DNA of 64,000 bases from Thiosocius sp963753845. GTDB taxonomy: Bacteria > Pseudomonadota > Gammaproteobacteria > Chromatiales > Chromatiaceae. A program made the translations under genes and the position numbers. Below the pieces are notes generated by a model. The model saw nothing but the letters and a program-made list of their open reading frames with translations. It was not told the DNA's origin and made no database searches. Shown here piece after piece: positions 33,912-42,720 of this stretch; within the stretch, counting starts at the first letter, position 1, and each line of letters opens with the position of its first letter. The stretch is taken from contig CAVWEI010000025.1 of NCBI GenBank assembly GCA_963753845.1, positions 1-64,000 of the forward strand, given 5' to 3'.

Positions 33912-35237
33912 ATGTGGCTGATCCGAGTTCGTGAGACATATAGCGACTATCAAATGAGTCAGGCTTTGGAATATATCCGGAAAACCGGAATCAAATCGCT
34001 TGTCCAGTTTTCGAGGAGCAGGCGGGCGGAGTTCGTCCGAGATGTATCGCTGGGTGTCTGCATTCCTACATTCAGACGACCAGAGCGGGTCGTGTCCCTG
34101 GTCAATAGTATCCTCAGTTCAGCAGAGCTGAAGCAGTATGTTATGAAGATCTATCTGGTGGATCAGGGTGGTATCCATACGATGGATGATTTTATTCAGG
34201 ACCCGCGCCTTTTTTTATATCATCAAAATAATCTTGGTGGCTCCGGTGGGTTCTCTAGGGCAATGAGAGAAGCGATAACCGATGGATGCACACATGTTTT
34301 GCTGATGGATGATGACGTCACAGTTGAGGCGAAAACTGTTAAGCGCGTAATTCACTTTTTTAGTACCTTGCCGGCAGGTTTAGATATCGCGATCAGTGGG
34401 GCGATGTATTCTGAGGAGAAGCCGGATTATATATATGAAGCAGGCGCGAGGCTTCACCCGGCTTCAAAAAATAGACTAGGTGCCGTTCGACGTCTAGCTG
34501 GGACTCTCATAGTGGACAAAGACGATGATCCATGTCTTTCGGAGGATTGGGAGATCGACTACGGGGCATGGTTTTTCTTTGCATGCGCAGCCGATGTTGT
34601 TCATAGGGTTGGATTTCCTCTTCCACTGTTTATCCGCGGAGATGATCAGGAGTACGGGTTGCGCCTGAAAATCCATGGTGTTCCAACCGTATGCCTTCCC
34701 GGATTATGGGTGCTGCATCCCTCGCAAAGTGATAAAATCTCCAAGTGGCATTTATATTTTCACTGGAGAAATGTTTTTATTATTACTCGCCTGCACCGCA
34801 AGATGAGTCCGGTAGGGATAAGGCTGGAGTTGCTCAGAAAAATCGCCTACCGATGGCTGGGGGGTCAGTACGATATATGCCAATTTATCTGGGAAGGCTG
34901 GAAGGACTCGAAAACATGGTCGGCGTCGGACAATGTGGACCCAGAATTTGCGTTGCACAAGGCGCTGGAGATCGAGAAAAATGGCTGTGCTGGAATATAC
35001 AGCCTGGATGACTTGCCGGTCCCGATTCGGGAGATCGGGGATCAGCGCTGGCCATGGTGGAAAGAGTGGATAGTCTTCTGTCTGCTGAATGGGCGATTTT
35101 TTCCCAAGAGGAAATTGGATTATCTTCCTGTCTTAAGATTCAATGAATACCATTGGATGAAGGTCCGCTTTTTGCGCGAGTACGGGATCATCTCTAAAAC
35201 AGATGGACAAGTAAAAATCTATAGGTTGAGTTATTAG
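33912..35237 (+). CDS. GlfT2-like galactofuranosyltransferase, short form
   Basis: The 441-residue GT2 enzyme has the GlfT2 hallmarks: QNNLGGSGGFSRAMREA, the metal-binding DDD in HVLLMDDDVTVEAKTV, catalytic Asp pair in LFIRGDDQEYGLRLKIHG, and the His in LWVLHPSQSDK. It would add galactofuranose from UDP-Galf to a growing glycan. The ~150-residue N-terminal domain of its paralogue at 61428 is reduced to about 45 residues. The start at 33912 or at 33954 (MSQALEY) is open. Base composition is clearly more AT-rich than the operon to its left, suggesting separate origin. Confidence 0.82.
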   Translation: MWLIRVRETYSDYQMSQALEYIRKTGIKSLVQFSRSRRAEFVRDVSLGVCIPTFRRPERVVSLVNSILSSAELKQYVMKIYLVDQGGIHTMDDFIQDPRLFLYHQNNLGGSGGFSRAMREAITDGCTHVLLMDDDVTVEAKTVKRVIHFFSTLPAGLDIAISGAMYSEEKPDYIYEAGARLHPASKNRLGAVRRLAGTLIVDKDDDPCLSEDWEIDYGAWFFFACAADVVHRVGFPLPLFIRGDDQEYGLRLKIHGVPTVCLPGLWVLHPSQSDKISKWHLYFHWRNVFIITRLHRKMSPVGIRLELLRKIAYRWLGGQYDICQFIWEGWKDSKTWSASDNVDPEFALHKALEIEKNGCAGIYSLDDLPVPIREIGDQRWPWWKEWIVFCLLNGRFFPKRKLDYLPVLRFNEYHWMKVRFLREYGIISKTDGQVKIYRLSY

Positions 35238-35349
35238 TTGGCTTTTCGAAGCGCAACGAATGGAAGATCTTTGGTCTTGCGTGAGACTGATTCTGCATTG
35301 TGTTTAGCGTCCCCGATAGGGGATCTGCAAACCCCTCGCCTTTAGGCGA

Positions 35350-35412
35350 CGGATAGTCGTAGGGCCGGCTGTGCCGGCCGATTATCCGTCAGGCGCAGCC
35401 TGACCTACGACT
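35350..35412. repeat. Structured repeat with two alternative long stems
   Basis: Two perfect hairpins (GGCCGGC-TGT-GCCGGCC at 35363-35379, GTCAGGC-GCA-GCCTGAC at 35388-35404) sit inside an outer stem (AGTCGTAGG 35355-35363 with CCTACGACT 35404-35412), giving a three-way junction. The left arm can instead pair with 35379-35388 (CGGATAGTCG/CGATTATCCG, one G-T). It lies in the 365-bp gap 35238-35602, which holds nothing else I can identify. Confidence 0.7.
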
Positions 35413-35602
35413 GGGGCCGGCATCGGTGGGCGCGGGGATATCGGTAGAGAGCAGTGAGTATGTGACCGATGAGGTCTGGCAGGAATACATCACGAATTAA
35501 AAGCCGCTGGAACCCAACGATGATTTTCATGTTGTGTTCCGCTGTTTTGCGATTCAGGGTGTGCCATGATCGCAGTGGTTTCTGAGTTGTTAATCCTGAA
35601 CA

Positions 35603-36637
35603 ATGTTGTTTATGTCCGATAGAATACTTCTTGTCAGGCCTGACAGAATGGGAGATGTTGTCCTGACAAGTGCCTGTTTATTCCCTCTGCGGGCAGCCTA
35701 TCCCGACGCACAAATATACTTTTGCATACAGCCTTTGTATCATTGTTTATATGAGGAAATGGATGTATTGGATGGGGTTTGGGATGCGTCTATGTCGGAA
35801 GATGACTTATCATCAAAGATGAGGGAATATGATATAAATGTCATTATTTTTCTGCATCCTTACAGACGTTTTGAAAATGCGTCGAAGCGTGCCGGAGTGG
35901 CTTTGCGTGTCGGCTTTGTTGACAATAAAAGAGATCTGACATCGTTGACGCACCCCATTCTGTCGCGAAAGCATCTCGGGCTCAAGCATGAGGCTGCGTA
36001 TAGCTTTGATTTGCTTAAAGTGTTGAATGTATCTTGTCCCGACGTATTGGCGCCTTTGTGCCATCCTCATCGCGGGGCTAAGGATAAAGTCGATGCTTTG
36101 ATGAATGCGGGGCGATTGGCATTGCACTATGCTGTGATGCATCTTGGTGCTCACGCAGGTAAGCCGCGGTTGCCGACTTCTTATTATATATCGGTTTCGG
36201 AATCTCTTTTCAAGCAAGGTATACAGGTTGTGCTTGTTGGTGTCGACAAGGAAGATTCGTCAATATTGGATTTTCTGGAACAAGTAAAGGCGCCGGATGG
36301 TCTGTTGTTGAGTCTTATCGGAAAGCTCGAATTGGCCGAGCTTGCATGGCTCTTGAATAGTGCGGCTGTGTATTTCTCTCGGGATACCGGGCCTGCCCAT
36401 TTGGCGGCTGCAATGGGATGCCCTACGGTTACAGTTATACCCAATCCAACTAAGAAAACAAGTGCGAAGCGCTGGCATCCTCTCGGGCCATCTTCCATCT
36501 GTATCGAAAAAGAGTATTTTCATTTCGATTTCGAGGATAATTCCCGCTTAGCTCGCCGTCATTTGAAGAAAGTCAGCCAAGAGGAAGTTGTGAATGCGGT
36601 TCTAAAGGTCATGAGGGGGCGGGCTGTTTCTCGGTGA
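35603..36637 (+). CDS. GT9 (heptosyltransferase-like) glycosyltransferase
   Basis: The 344-residue enzyme has the GT9 pattern: DRILLVRPDRMGDVVLTSAC at the N-terminus, then VMHLGAHAGKPRLP, a VVLVGVDKEDS strand-loop, LAELAWLLNSAAVYFSRDTG and PAHLAAAMGCPTVTVIPNP, with HPLGP near the donor site. GT9 enzymes add heptose or related sugars in LPS core. Codon use is AT-rich like its neighbour at 33912. ATG 35603 or 35612 may be the start. Confidence 0.83.
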   Translation: MLFMSDRILLVRPDRMGDVVLTSACLFPLRAAYPDAQIYFCIQPLYHCLYEEMDVLDGVWDASMSEDDLSSKMREYDINVIIFLHPYRRFENASKRAGVALRVGFVDNKRDLTSLTHPILSRKHLGLKHEAAYSFDLLKVLNVSCPDVLAPLCHPHRGAKDKVDALMNAGRLALHYAVMHLGAHAGKPRLPTSYYISVSESLFKQGIQVVLVGVDKEDSSILDFLEQVKAPDGLLLSLIGKLELAELAWLLNSAAVYFSRDTGPAHLAAAMGCPTVTVIPNPTKKTSAKRWHPLGPSSICIEKEYFHFDFEDNSRLARRHLKKVSQEEVVNAVLKVMRGRAVSR

Positions 36638-37138
36638 CGACATAAGGCGTGGAATAAAGGTAGCTTTCAGCGAGCTAAAGAAATTCGTTTAAATTTGGGT
36701 GAGGTTCGGGTTGTCGTCCTTCTGATTCAGGATGGCGCGAGCATTAGCGAAGTTCAGCAAGGTGGTGGGGGATAAGATTGAAAGATTCCCGGCGCGGATG
36801 TTTAAGAGAGCCGGGTGGTATGTGTTTGATTGGCTTTGCTCAAGTCTAGGCTTCTTTTTCCTTGTCCGAGTTTGATCCAGATAGAGAATGCTTTGATCTT
36901 TCGACTTGGCTTTGCACCCAAAAAAGTCGTTGGGGAGATCGGCGGGGTTCCGTTATCAAATCGTCGTATTGATCTGTTCTGTGTCCCAGCATGCAGCGAA
37001 AATCCGGGCACCTTCGAACGGCTTGTCGCAGGCGGGCAGTGTCTGAAGCGTGCACACCTTGCGGCTGTTGCGGCCCGACCGTGACACGGCGTAAAAAGCG
37101 ACACGCCGGCAGTTGAGTTGCCCGGCGGCATTGTCGGA
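36638..37138. other. Gap with no recognised gene
   Basis: Open frames on both strands (for example 36830-37084) do not resemble any family I know and show no ribosome site. It probably consists of decayed DNA next to the tRNA-associated junction. Confidence 0.35.
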
Positions 37139-37461
37139 TCAGACTGAACGCAGGAAGTCTTTGTTGTTATAGCTCCGGTTGGATTTTTTGGCATTGGCGC
37201 CATCACGGTCCGCGCCGTTGGTGTTGCCCTCGATGGTGTCGAAGGTGTCGAGTCCGGCTCGACGTGAGTCCAATCCTTGTCGTCTTCAGGATTGCGGATC
37301 ACGAATAAGGTGCCCGGGGTAATTAGCGACGGACGTAGTTTCGGGTCTGCGAGCAGGGCCTCGGGAATAAAACGGCCGTCATCCTTCGCGTCCTTGACCA
37401 GGGCGTCGACCCCGACCTGACGTTTGAACGGTAGTTTTATCCCCAGATCTCTAGCCGCCTG
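37139..37461 (-). pseudogene. C-terminal fragment of a CHAP/amidase-like (lysin-type) protein
   Basis: Reading from 37461 on the minus strand: KLPFKRQVGVDALVKDAKDD, then TPGTLFVIRNPEDDKDWTHV, then after a frameshift LDTFDTIEGNTNGADRDG and SYNNKDFLRSV stop. The TPGTLFV..DWTHVG...IEGNTN pattern matches CHAP-type peptidoglycan hydrolase C-termini. There is no start: the frame begins exactly where the tRNA-Leu fragment ends, so the gene was joined there by recombination. Confidence 0.55.
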
Positions 37462-37691
37462 ACCTCCACATCGTTGCCAAGACTAGCACCTGAAGCTAGG
37501 AGTCTGCGCGGCAGAACATGGAGGCCCTGCGGCTTCCCCACTCCGGCGCGCTCCGGCGTTCATTTTCGTCACGTAGCGCCCACTATGCTCCTCAAACGAC
37601 CACCAAACCGCACTCGAACTGGGAAACCCTCGGCTACCGCCAGTTCTACCGCGCAGGCTCCTAGCGCGTCTACCAATTCCGCCACCTGGGC
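37462..37691 (-). pseudogene. tRNA-Leu(CAG) remnant, split by a MITE and lacking its 3' end
   Basis: 37691 down to 37661 reads as the 5' half of a tRNA-Leu (acceptor GCCCAGG, D-arm GGCGGAATTGGTAGACGC, CTAG). After the 161-bp MITE, 37499-37462 reads CTAGCTTCAGGTGCTAG, that is the anticodon arm with CAG anticodon, then the variable arm CTTGGCAACGA and the first T-stem strand GTGGAGGT. The T-loop and acceptor 3' strand are replaced by the lysin-like fragment. It cannot give a functional tRNA. Confidence 0.88.
37500..37660 (-). mobile_element. 161-bp MITE, copy 2, inside the tRNA-Leu anticodon stem
   Basis: Same element as 32257-32417 in reverse orientation. It is flanked by direct CTAG copies (37496-37499 and 37661-37664) where an intact tRNA-Leu has a single CTAG, so CTAG is a 4-bp target duplication. 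The terminal repeats are 18 bp with two mismatches. No coding capacity; it needs a transposase in trans. Confidence 0.88.
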
Positions 37692-37733
37692 AGGTGTCGT
37701 GAGCCGTGCGTTGAAGCTCGGCAGAGCGCACTG

Positions 37734-38441
37734 TCAAACGGATTTTTCGGCTTTGTTGGCGGCGGGCAGTTCGGGTGACGGTGTGCGCGTGATCTCGATG
37801 GCGACGGCCTCGTTCGAGAAGCTGAGGAACTCGTAATCTGTGCGCTCCAGAACCTCTTCCAGTGCCTTGTGTTCATGGTGACGCCAGCCTGGATACCCGA
37901 AGAGTTCGTCGAACAGGATCACTGTTCCATTGCGCAGGCGCGGCTTAACGGCTTCAAGCGCGTAGCGGGTCGGCGTATACGTATCCATATCCATATGTAT
38001 GAAGGCGAAGGGCGCATCTTTGGTTTCTTCCAGATACGAACCCAGCGTGTCCTGCAACCAGCCCTTCACGAGGGTCACGTTATCGGGCACTTCGGGCAGT
38101 TTTCCACCTTGTGAAAACGCGCCGGCGGCTCGGCCTATGTGAAAGCCAGTCCAGTCTTCTTCGAGGCCTTCAAAGCTGTCCAATCCATGCATGTGACGCC
38201 CGTGGGGGGCAAGTAATTCGCCAAACAGGCGGCATCCATCGCCTGCGGCGACGCCGAATTCGACATACAGCCCATCACCGGGATCCCGAGCGATGGCTTG
38301 TTGAATGGCGTAGACACGGTTGCGCCGCTTGGACACGAAGAGCATGGACTGCTCCATTTCCGCGCGATAGGTCTCGAAACTGTCTTTGCGTGACGCATCT
38401 ACAAGTAAAGAAATCGGCGTCGTGTTGCCATGTTCGGCCAT
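37734..38441 (-). CDS. TylF/macrocin-type SAM-dependent O-methyltransferase
   Basis: The 235-residue enzyme has the SAM motif YVEFGVAAGDGCRLFGELL, then MHGLDSFEGLEEDWTG, FIHMDMDTYTPTRYALEAVK and ILFDELFGYPGWRHHEHKAL. The acidic HMDMD and DELFG motifs bind a metal in this family. It probably O-methylates a sugar hydroxyl, which fits a surface-glycan region. GCAGGA lies 5 nt before the ATG. Its stop is 43 bp upstream of the tRNA-Leu remnant on the same strand. Confidence 0.8.
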   Translation of the reverse strand: MAEHGNTTPISLLVDASRKDSFETYRAEMEQSMLFVSKRRNRVYAIQQAIARDPGDGLYVEFGVAAGDGCRLFGELLAPHGRHMHGLDSFEGLEEDWTGFHIGRAAGAFSQGGKLPEVPDNVTLVKGWLQDTLGSYLEETKDAPFAFIHMDMDTYTPTRYALEAVKPRLRNGTVILFDELFGYPGWRHHEHKALEEVLERTDYEFLSFSNEAVAIEITRTPSPELPAANKAEKSV

Positions 38442-38596
38442 AATGTCCTGCTAAAATTTTAATTTGTTTCGATAAAGGTACAAAAAAGGGCGAATCGGCG
38501 CAACGGATGTTTAATCGCGGCGTTTTTGCGCCTTGTTCCGAATGTCCGCCAAAGATAGATCAATGTCCGAACCAAAAGACGGCGAGGGCCTGAGGC

Positions 38597-38731
38597 ATGT
38601 CTAGACTGGTGACCATCTACGGCGGATCCGGATTTGTCGGACGATACATCGCGCGGCGTATGGCTAAGGAAGGCTGGCGTGTCCGTGTGCCCGTCCGACG
38701 CCTGTGCCTTCTGAAAACTGGATCGGGCTGA
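38597..38731 (+). pseudogene. Truncated NDUFA9-like NAD(P)-binding protein
   Basis: Thirty-five residues match the start of NDUFA9-type extended SDRs: MSRLVTIYGGSGFVGRYIAR, then RMAKEGWRVRVPVRR. The family sequence then breaks off and nine foreign residues lead to a stop. The break at about 38702 marks the left end of the inserted transposon. The rest of the gene is not in the window. Confidence 0.75.
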
Positions 38732-39697
38732 ACTCCCTGAAATTTCTTGGCGTTTGTTGAAGCATCATCGGCATGCTGAATCGGTCGCGGCAGTACTGAA
38801 AACGTTACGCTCTCTATTCCAGTCACACCGACGATTGGCCCTCGAGAATTTGGCACTGCGCCAGCAGCTCGCAATGCTCAAGTCGTCGGTGAAGCGTCCG
38901 CGGGCGTCCGCTCTTGACCGCCTGTTCTAGGCTCTGTTCGCAAAGTATGTAAACGGATAGCGGGCGATGTTGCACGCATTGCACCCTGATACCGTCGTGC
39001 GTTGGCACCGAGAAGGCTTTCGACGCTATTGGCGGTGGGAGAGTCGGCGCCGGCGCGTAGGCCGACCGCCGGTCGATCTAGAAATACGAAATCTCATCCA
39101 TGAAATGCAGTCGGCGAATGTTGGATGGGGAGCACCGCGAATCCATGGAGAACTGCGCAAGCTGGGAATTGAGGTCTCTCAAGCCACGGTTTCCAAGTAC
39201 ATGGCCCGTCATCGAAAACCGCCTTCGCAGACTTGGCGAACCTTGCTCGACAATCATGTAACGGACCTGGCCTCGATGGATTTTTTCACCGTTCCAAACG
39301 CCACGTTTCTTGTGCTCTATGTGTTCATCGTCCTCCGTCATGATCGACGGCAGATTGTGCACTGCAATGTGACTGCGAACCCAACTGCTCGATGGACAGC
39401 CCGGCAGATCGTGGAGGCGTTTCCGTTCGATACCGCACCACGTTATCTGTTGCGTGACCGCGATCGCATTTATGGTGACACTGTGCAGCGACGGATCAAG
39501 AGTTTGGCAATCGAGGAGGTGATTACAGCGCCCCGATCGCCTTGGCAAAATCCATTCGTCGAACGCGTGATCGGTTCCATTCGCCGGGATTGTTTAGATC
39601 ACGTCATCGTACTCAATGAGCGGCACCTGCGCCGGATCCTTCGTGAATACTGCAGCTACTACCGTAACTGTCGGACTCACTTGGCATTGAAAAAAGG
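38732..39697 (+). pseudogene. Integrase-type (rve/DDE) transposase, inactivated
   Basis: From about 38817 the frame reads SHRRLALENLALRQQLAMLK, hits TAG codons at 38928 and 38958, and continues DTVVRWHREGFRRYWRWESR, an HTH region, and the catalytic core: Asp in DLASMDFFTVPN, Asp in LLRDRDRIYGD, Glu in NPFVERVIGSIRRDC. Both stops fall where Trp is usual (RLFW, DWR), fitting TGG to TAG changes. The end is cut by the ISL3 element at 39698. Confidence 0.8.
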
Positions 39698-39725
39698 GAT
39701 CGTCAGCGGAATCTGTGGGTTGTTT

Positions 39726-40154
39726 TCAGGGTTTGTGGGCTCCCGCGGACGTGTCGCAGAGGAACCGATGCAGTTTCCGACAGGTGGCATCGAAGGCTTC
39801 CTGCTGTGACTCGGTGATACGCGGCCAGATGAGCGGACCGGTTTCCTCGTCGATGAGTTCCGATAGGAGTTCTGACACGGACTGGCGTTTGAGGTCCGGG
39901 TCGTCTTGCCGACGCCGAATGAGTTCGCCACCCAACATCCACAGGTGGTCACGGTGGCGTTTCAGGGTCCTCGGCGCCAGGCCGTTGCGTATCATGTGTC
40001 GCAGGAAAGGCTTGAACGCATCGACGATGTGCTCGCCGACCGGGATGTCATTGGACTCGATATGCCAGCGCTGTGGCCACTCCGGCAGATCAGGACATAA
40101 CGCCAGCAGTGCCGCGCCGTCCTCGGCGTCACCGATAATGACGACATTCTCCAT
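39726..40154 (-). CDS. ISL3 passenger ORF, left copy
   Basis: The 142-residue soluble protein is encoded just inside the left terminal repeat and diverges from the transposase, with only 19 bp between the two start codons. It matches the right-hand passenger (42256-42669) along its length: LPEWPQRW / LDEWPDRW, LAPRTLKRHRDHLWMLGGEL / LTRRTLKRHVDNLWALGGEI, and FDATCRKLHRFL / FDNTCRKLNKFL. The RTLKRHxDxLWxLGGE helix looks nucleic-acid binding. Function unknown; a role in transposition control is inference. Confidence 0.65.
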   Translation of the reverse strand: MENVVIIGDAEDGAALLALCPDLPEWPQRWHIESNDIPVGEHIVDAFKPFLRHMIRNGLAPRTLKRHRDHLWMLGGELIRRRQDDPDLKRQSVSELLSELIDEETGPLIWPRITESQQEAFDATCRKLHRFLCDTSAGAHKP

Positions 40155-40173
40155 CTTGTCATTCTTACCAACC

Positions 40174-41343
40174 ATGCTGCTGACACGCCTGCTCAATGAC
40201 TGCCACCGGTTTCCCGGCTTCGTGTACCACGCCGCGCGGCTGAGCACGGCCACCAAGACCATCGAGATCGAAGTGCGGCCCCGCAAGGGCTCGAAGGCGC
40301 GATGCTCGTGCTGCCAGCGTCCAGCACCGGGCTACGACCAACTCTCGGCGCGGCGCTTCGAGTTTATCCCGATCTGGGGCTATGCGGTGATGCTGGTCTA
40401 CGCCATGCGCCGAGTGCAATGCCCACGCTGCGGCGTGAAGGTCGAGTCCGTACCCTGGGCCGAGGGCAAGCACACGCTGTGCAATGCTTATATGTTGTAC
40501 TTGGCTCACTGGGCTCGGAAGCTCTCGTGGAGAGAGGCGGCGCGCAGCTTCCACACCTCCTGGGAGAAGGTCTTCAACGCGGTCGAGTTCGTTGTACAGT
40601 GGGGTTTGCAGCAGCGAAGCCTCGACGCCCTCAAGGCCATCGGTGTGGATGAGATCCAGTACGGGCGCGGACACCAGTACCTTACGCTGGTCTACCAGCT
40701 CGACGAGGGCTGCCAGCGCCTGATCTGGGTGGGTAAGGAGCGAACCACCGAGAGCTTCCAGCAGTTCTTCACCCTCATCGGCAAGGACCTGAGCGAGCAG
40801 ATCGAGTTCGTCTGCTCGGACATGTGGAAGCCCTATCTGACGCTGATCAGGCAGCACTGCACCAACGCCCTGAATATCCTCGATCGCTTTCATATCGTCG
40901 CCAAGATGAACCTGGCGCTCGATCAAGTGCGTGCCGGCGAGGCGCGGCGGATGGCACAGGCAGGCTATGAGCCCGTGCTGAAGAAATCACGCTGGTGTCT
41001 GCTCAAGCGACCGAAGAATCTGACGGACAACCAACAGCTGAAGTTGCGCGACCTGCTGCAGTACAACCTCAAGAGCGTGCGCGCCTACTTGCTCAAGGAA
41101 CAGTTTCAGCAACTGTGGGAGTACCAGTCCACGGCGTGGGCCGGCAAGTTCCTCGATGCTTGGTGCGCTCAGACCATGCGCTCACGGATCGAACTTCTTC
41201 ATCGGGTCAATCTGGGAGTACATCGTCTGCCGACACCACTGATCGAGAAACATACCCGCCCAAGTGGGCGATGTGTATTCCCAGAATTGCTGGAAATCCT
41301 CTTTCAAAAGGTAGGCACGCACAGTGCGCAGATTGTAGTGTAG
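40174..41343 (+). pseudogene. ISL3-family transposase, left copy, C-terminus replaced
   Basis: The frame has the ISL3 zinc-ribbon (CSCCQRPAPGYD, later VQCPRCGVKVE), an HTH region and the DDE core: Asp in AIGVDEIQYGRGHQYLTLVY, Asp in IEFVCSDMWKPYLTLI and LNILDRFHIVAKMNLALDQV. From about 41196 the frame enters the antisense of the right copy and reads ~45 foreign residues. The final catalytic segment is lost, so it is not expected to be active. Confidence 0.85.
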
Positions 41344-42231
41344 AAGATCTCGCAATCGCCCCTTGTCTTTTTGCTTCAGGTTGCCTTTGCGCTTGAGCAG
41401 CAGCCAACGTGTCTTTTTCAGAACCGGTTCATAGCCTTCGCGTTTCATTCGCCGCGCTTCCTCGGTGCGCACTTCATTTAACGCGTCGTTCATTTTGGCC
41501 ACGATGTGGTAGCGATCGAGAATGTTCAATGCCTGTGTGCAACGTTCTCGAATCACCCGAAGATAGGGTTTCCACATATCGGAACACACAAACTCGATGT
41601 GCGAACTACGCTCTTTACCCAGGACGTCAAAAAACTGCTTGAACGTCTTCATCGTTCGTTCTCGTCCCGTCCACAGCAAGCGCACACTTCCGGCATCGAT
41701 CTGGTAGACCAGCGTGAGATATTTGTGTCCCTTGCTGTACTGGATCTCATCGACGCCTATCGCCCTGATACCCTCTAGCGACCGATGTTCGAGGCCCCAC
41801 TGCACCACCCACTCGACCGCGTGATATACCTGCTCCCAGGAGGTGTGGAACGCCCTGGATACTTCCCGCCACGATAGCGTTCTTGCCCAGCGCGCAAGCA
41901 ACAGCATGTAGGCTTTCGTCAAGTGGTGTTTCCCATCGGCCCAGGGGATCACTTCAGCCACGATGCCGCAATCAGGACAATTCACCCGGCGCCTGGCATA
42001 CACCAGAAAGACCGGAAAGCCCCACAGCGGGATGAACTCGAAACGCCGTGCCGGCAGGTGATCGTAGCCGGCACAACGCACGCCGCAACCAGAGCACTGT
42101 GCGCGACTGCCTTTTCGCGGCCTGACCGCCACCTCAATGGCCTGCTGGCCCAGATGCTGTATCCAGCTTGCCTGACCATAAACAAACCCTTTGAACCGAT
42201 AGCATTGATTGAGTATCGTGGTCAGCAGCAT
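41182..42231 (-). pseudogene. ISL3-family transposase, right copy, C-terminus truncated
   Basis: The 349-residue frame has the zinc ribbon (CSGCGVRCAGYDHLPARR, VNCPDCGIVAEV) and core segments AIGVDEIQYSKGHKYLTLVY, IEFVCSDMWKPYLRVI and LNILDRYHIVAKMNDALNEV. It ends ...QTMYSQIDPMKKFDP, where the stop codon comes from the antisense of the left copy. GAGGGCGGGCT before the ATG gives a good ribosome site. Truncated, presumably inactive. Confidence 0.85.
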
Positions 42232-42255
42232 AGCCCGCCCTCTGGTATCGAATGA

Positions 42256-42669
42256 ATGCCCATGAGTCAGTCTACGCTTTGTGCTAAAAGATCCGGTGCA
42301 TCACCAGCCGTAGCGGCGCTTGTTCCCGATCTCGATGAATGGCCCGATCGCTGGATGGGTGACGAACCGGATCGAGTAGCGGGAAAAGCGATTGTCGCGG
42401 TCCTCACGCCCTTTATAGAACATCTGATTCAGCAGGGCCTGACCCGGCGCACCCTCAAACGCCATGTCGACAACCTTTGGGCTTTGGGCGGCGAAATCAT
42501 CATCGCCATCAACTGGGATGAATCCCTACGCAAACAGCCCGCGATAGACTTGGTGATGTATACCATCGATGAGGAAGGGGGGCCGTTACTACGCAATCCG
42601 CTTGATCCCGGCGAGCAGAAACCCTTCGACAACACTTGCCGAAAGCTCAACAAATTCCTCAAATCTTAA
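42256..42669 (+). CDS. ISL3 passenger ORF, right copy
   Basis: The 137-residue homologue of 39726-40154, again divergent from its transposase with 24 bp between starts and ending just inside the terminal repeat. Conserved blocks are given in the left-copy entry; IDEEGGPLLRN parallels IDEETGPLIWP. Keeping the same frame and arrangement in two diverged IS copies argues that the protein is used. Start may be any of three ATGs at 42252-42263. Confidence 0.65.
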   Translation: MPMSQSTLCAKRSGASPAVAALVPDLDEWPDRWMGDEPDRVAGKAIVAVLTPFIEHLIQQGLTRRTLKRHVDNLWALGGEIIIAINWDESLRKQPAIDLVMYTIDEEGGPLLRNPLDPGEQKPFDNTCRKLNKFLKS

Positions 42670-42720
42670 CTATCGAACCCACGAATTCCACTGAAGAGCC
42701 AGCGATTGAGGTTGGAATAA

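Larger units (their letters stand above)
39698..42700. mobile_element. Two ISL3-family elements fused tail to tail
   Basis: Outer ends 39698 (GGATCGTCAGCGGAAT) and 42700 (reverse: GGCTCTTCAGTGGAAT) match as ISL3-type terminal repeats in inverted orientation. The left copy's transposase points right, the right copy's points left; they meet at about 41195-41200, each missing its C-terminal ~50 codons and inner end. The copies differ in sequence (about 60-70 percent protein identity), so this is recombination between two different ISL3 elements. No flanking duplication is seen. Confidence 0.8.

Noticed and set aside
36830..37084. 84-codon plus-strand ORF
   Set aside because: No ribosome site and no recognisable sequence; it sits in decayed DNA next to the tRNA-Leu junction.
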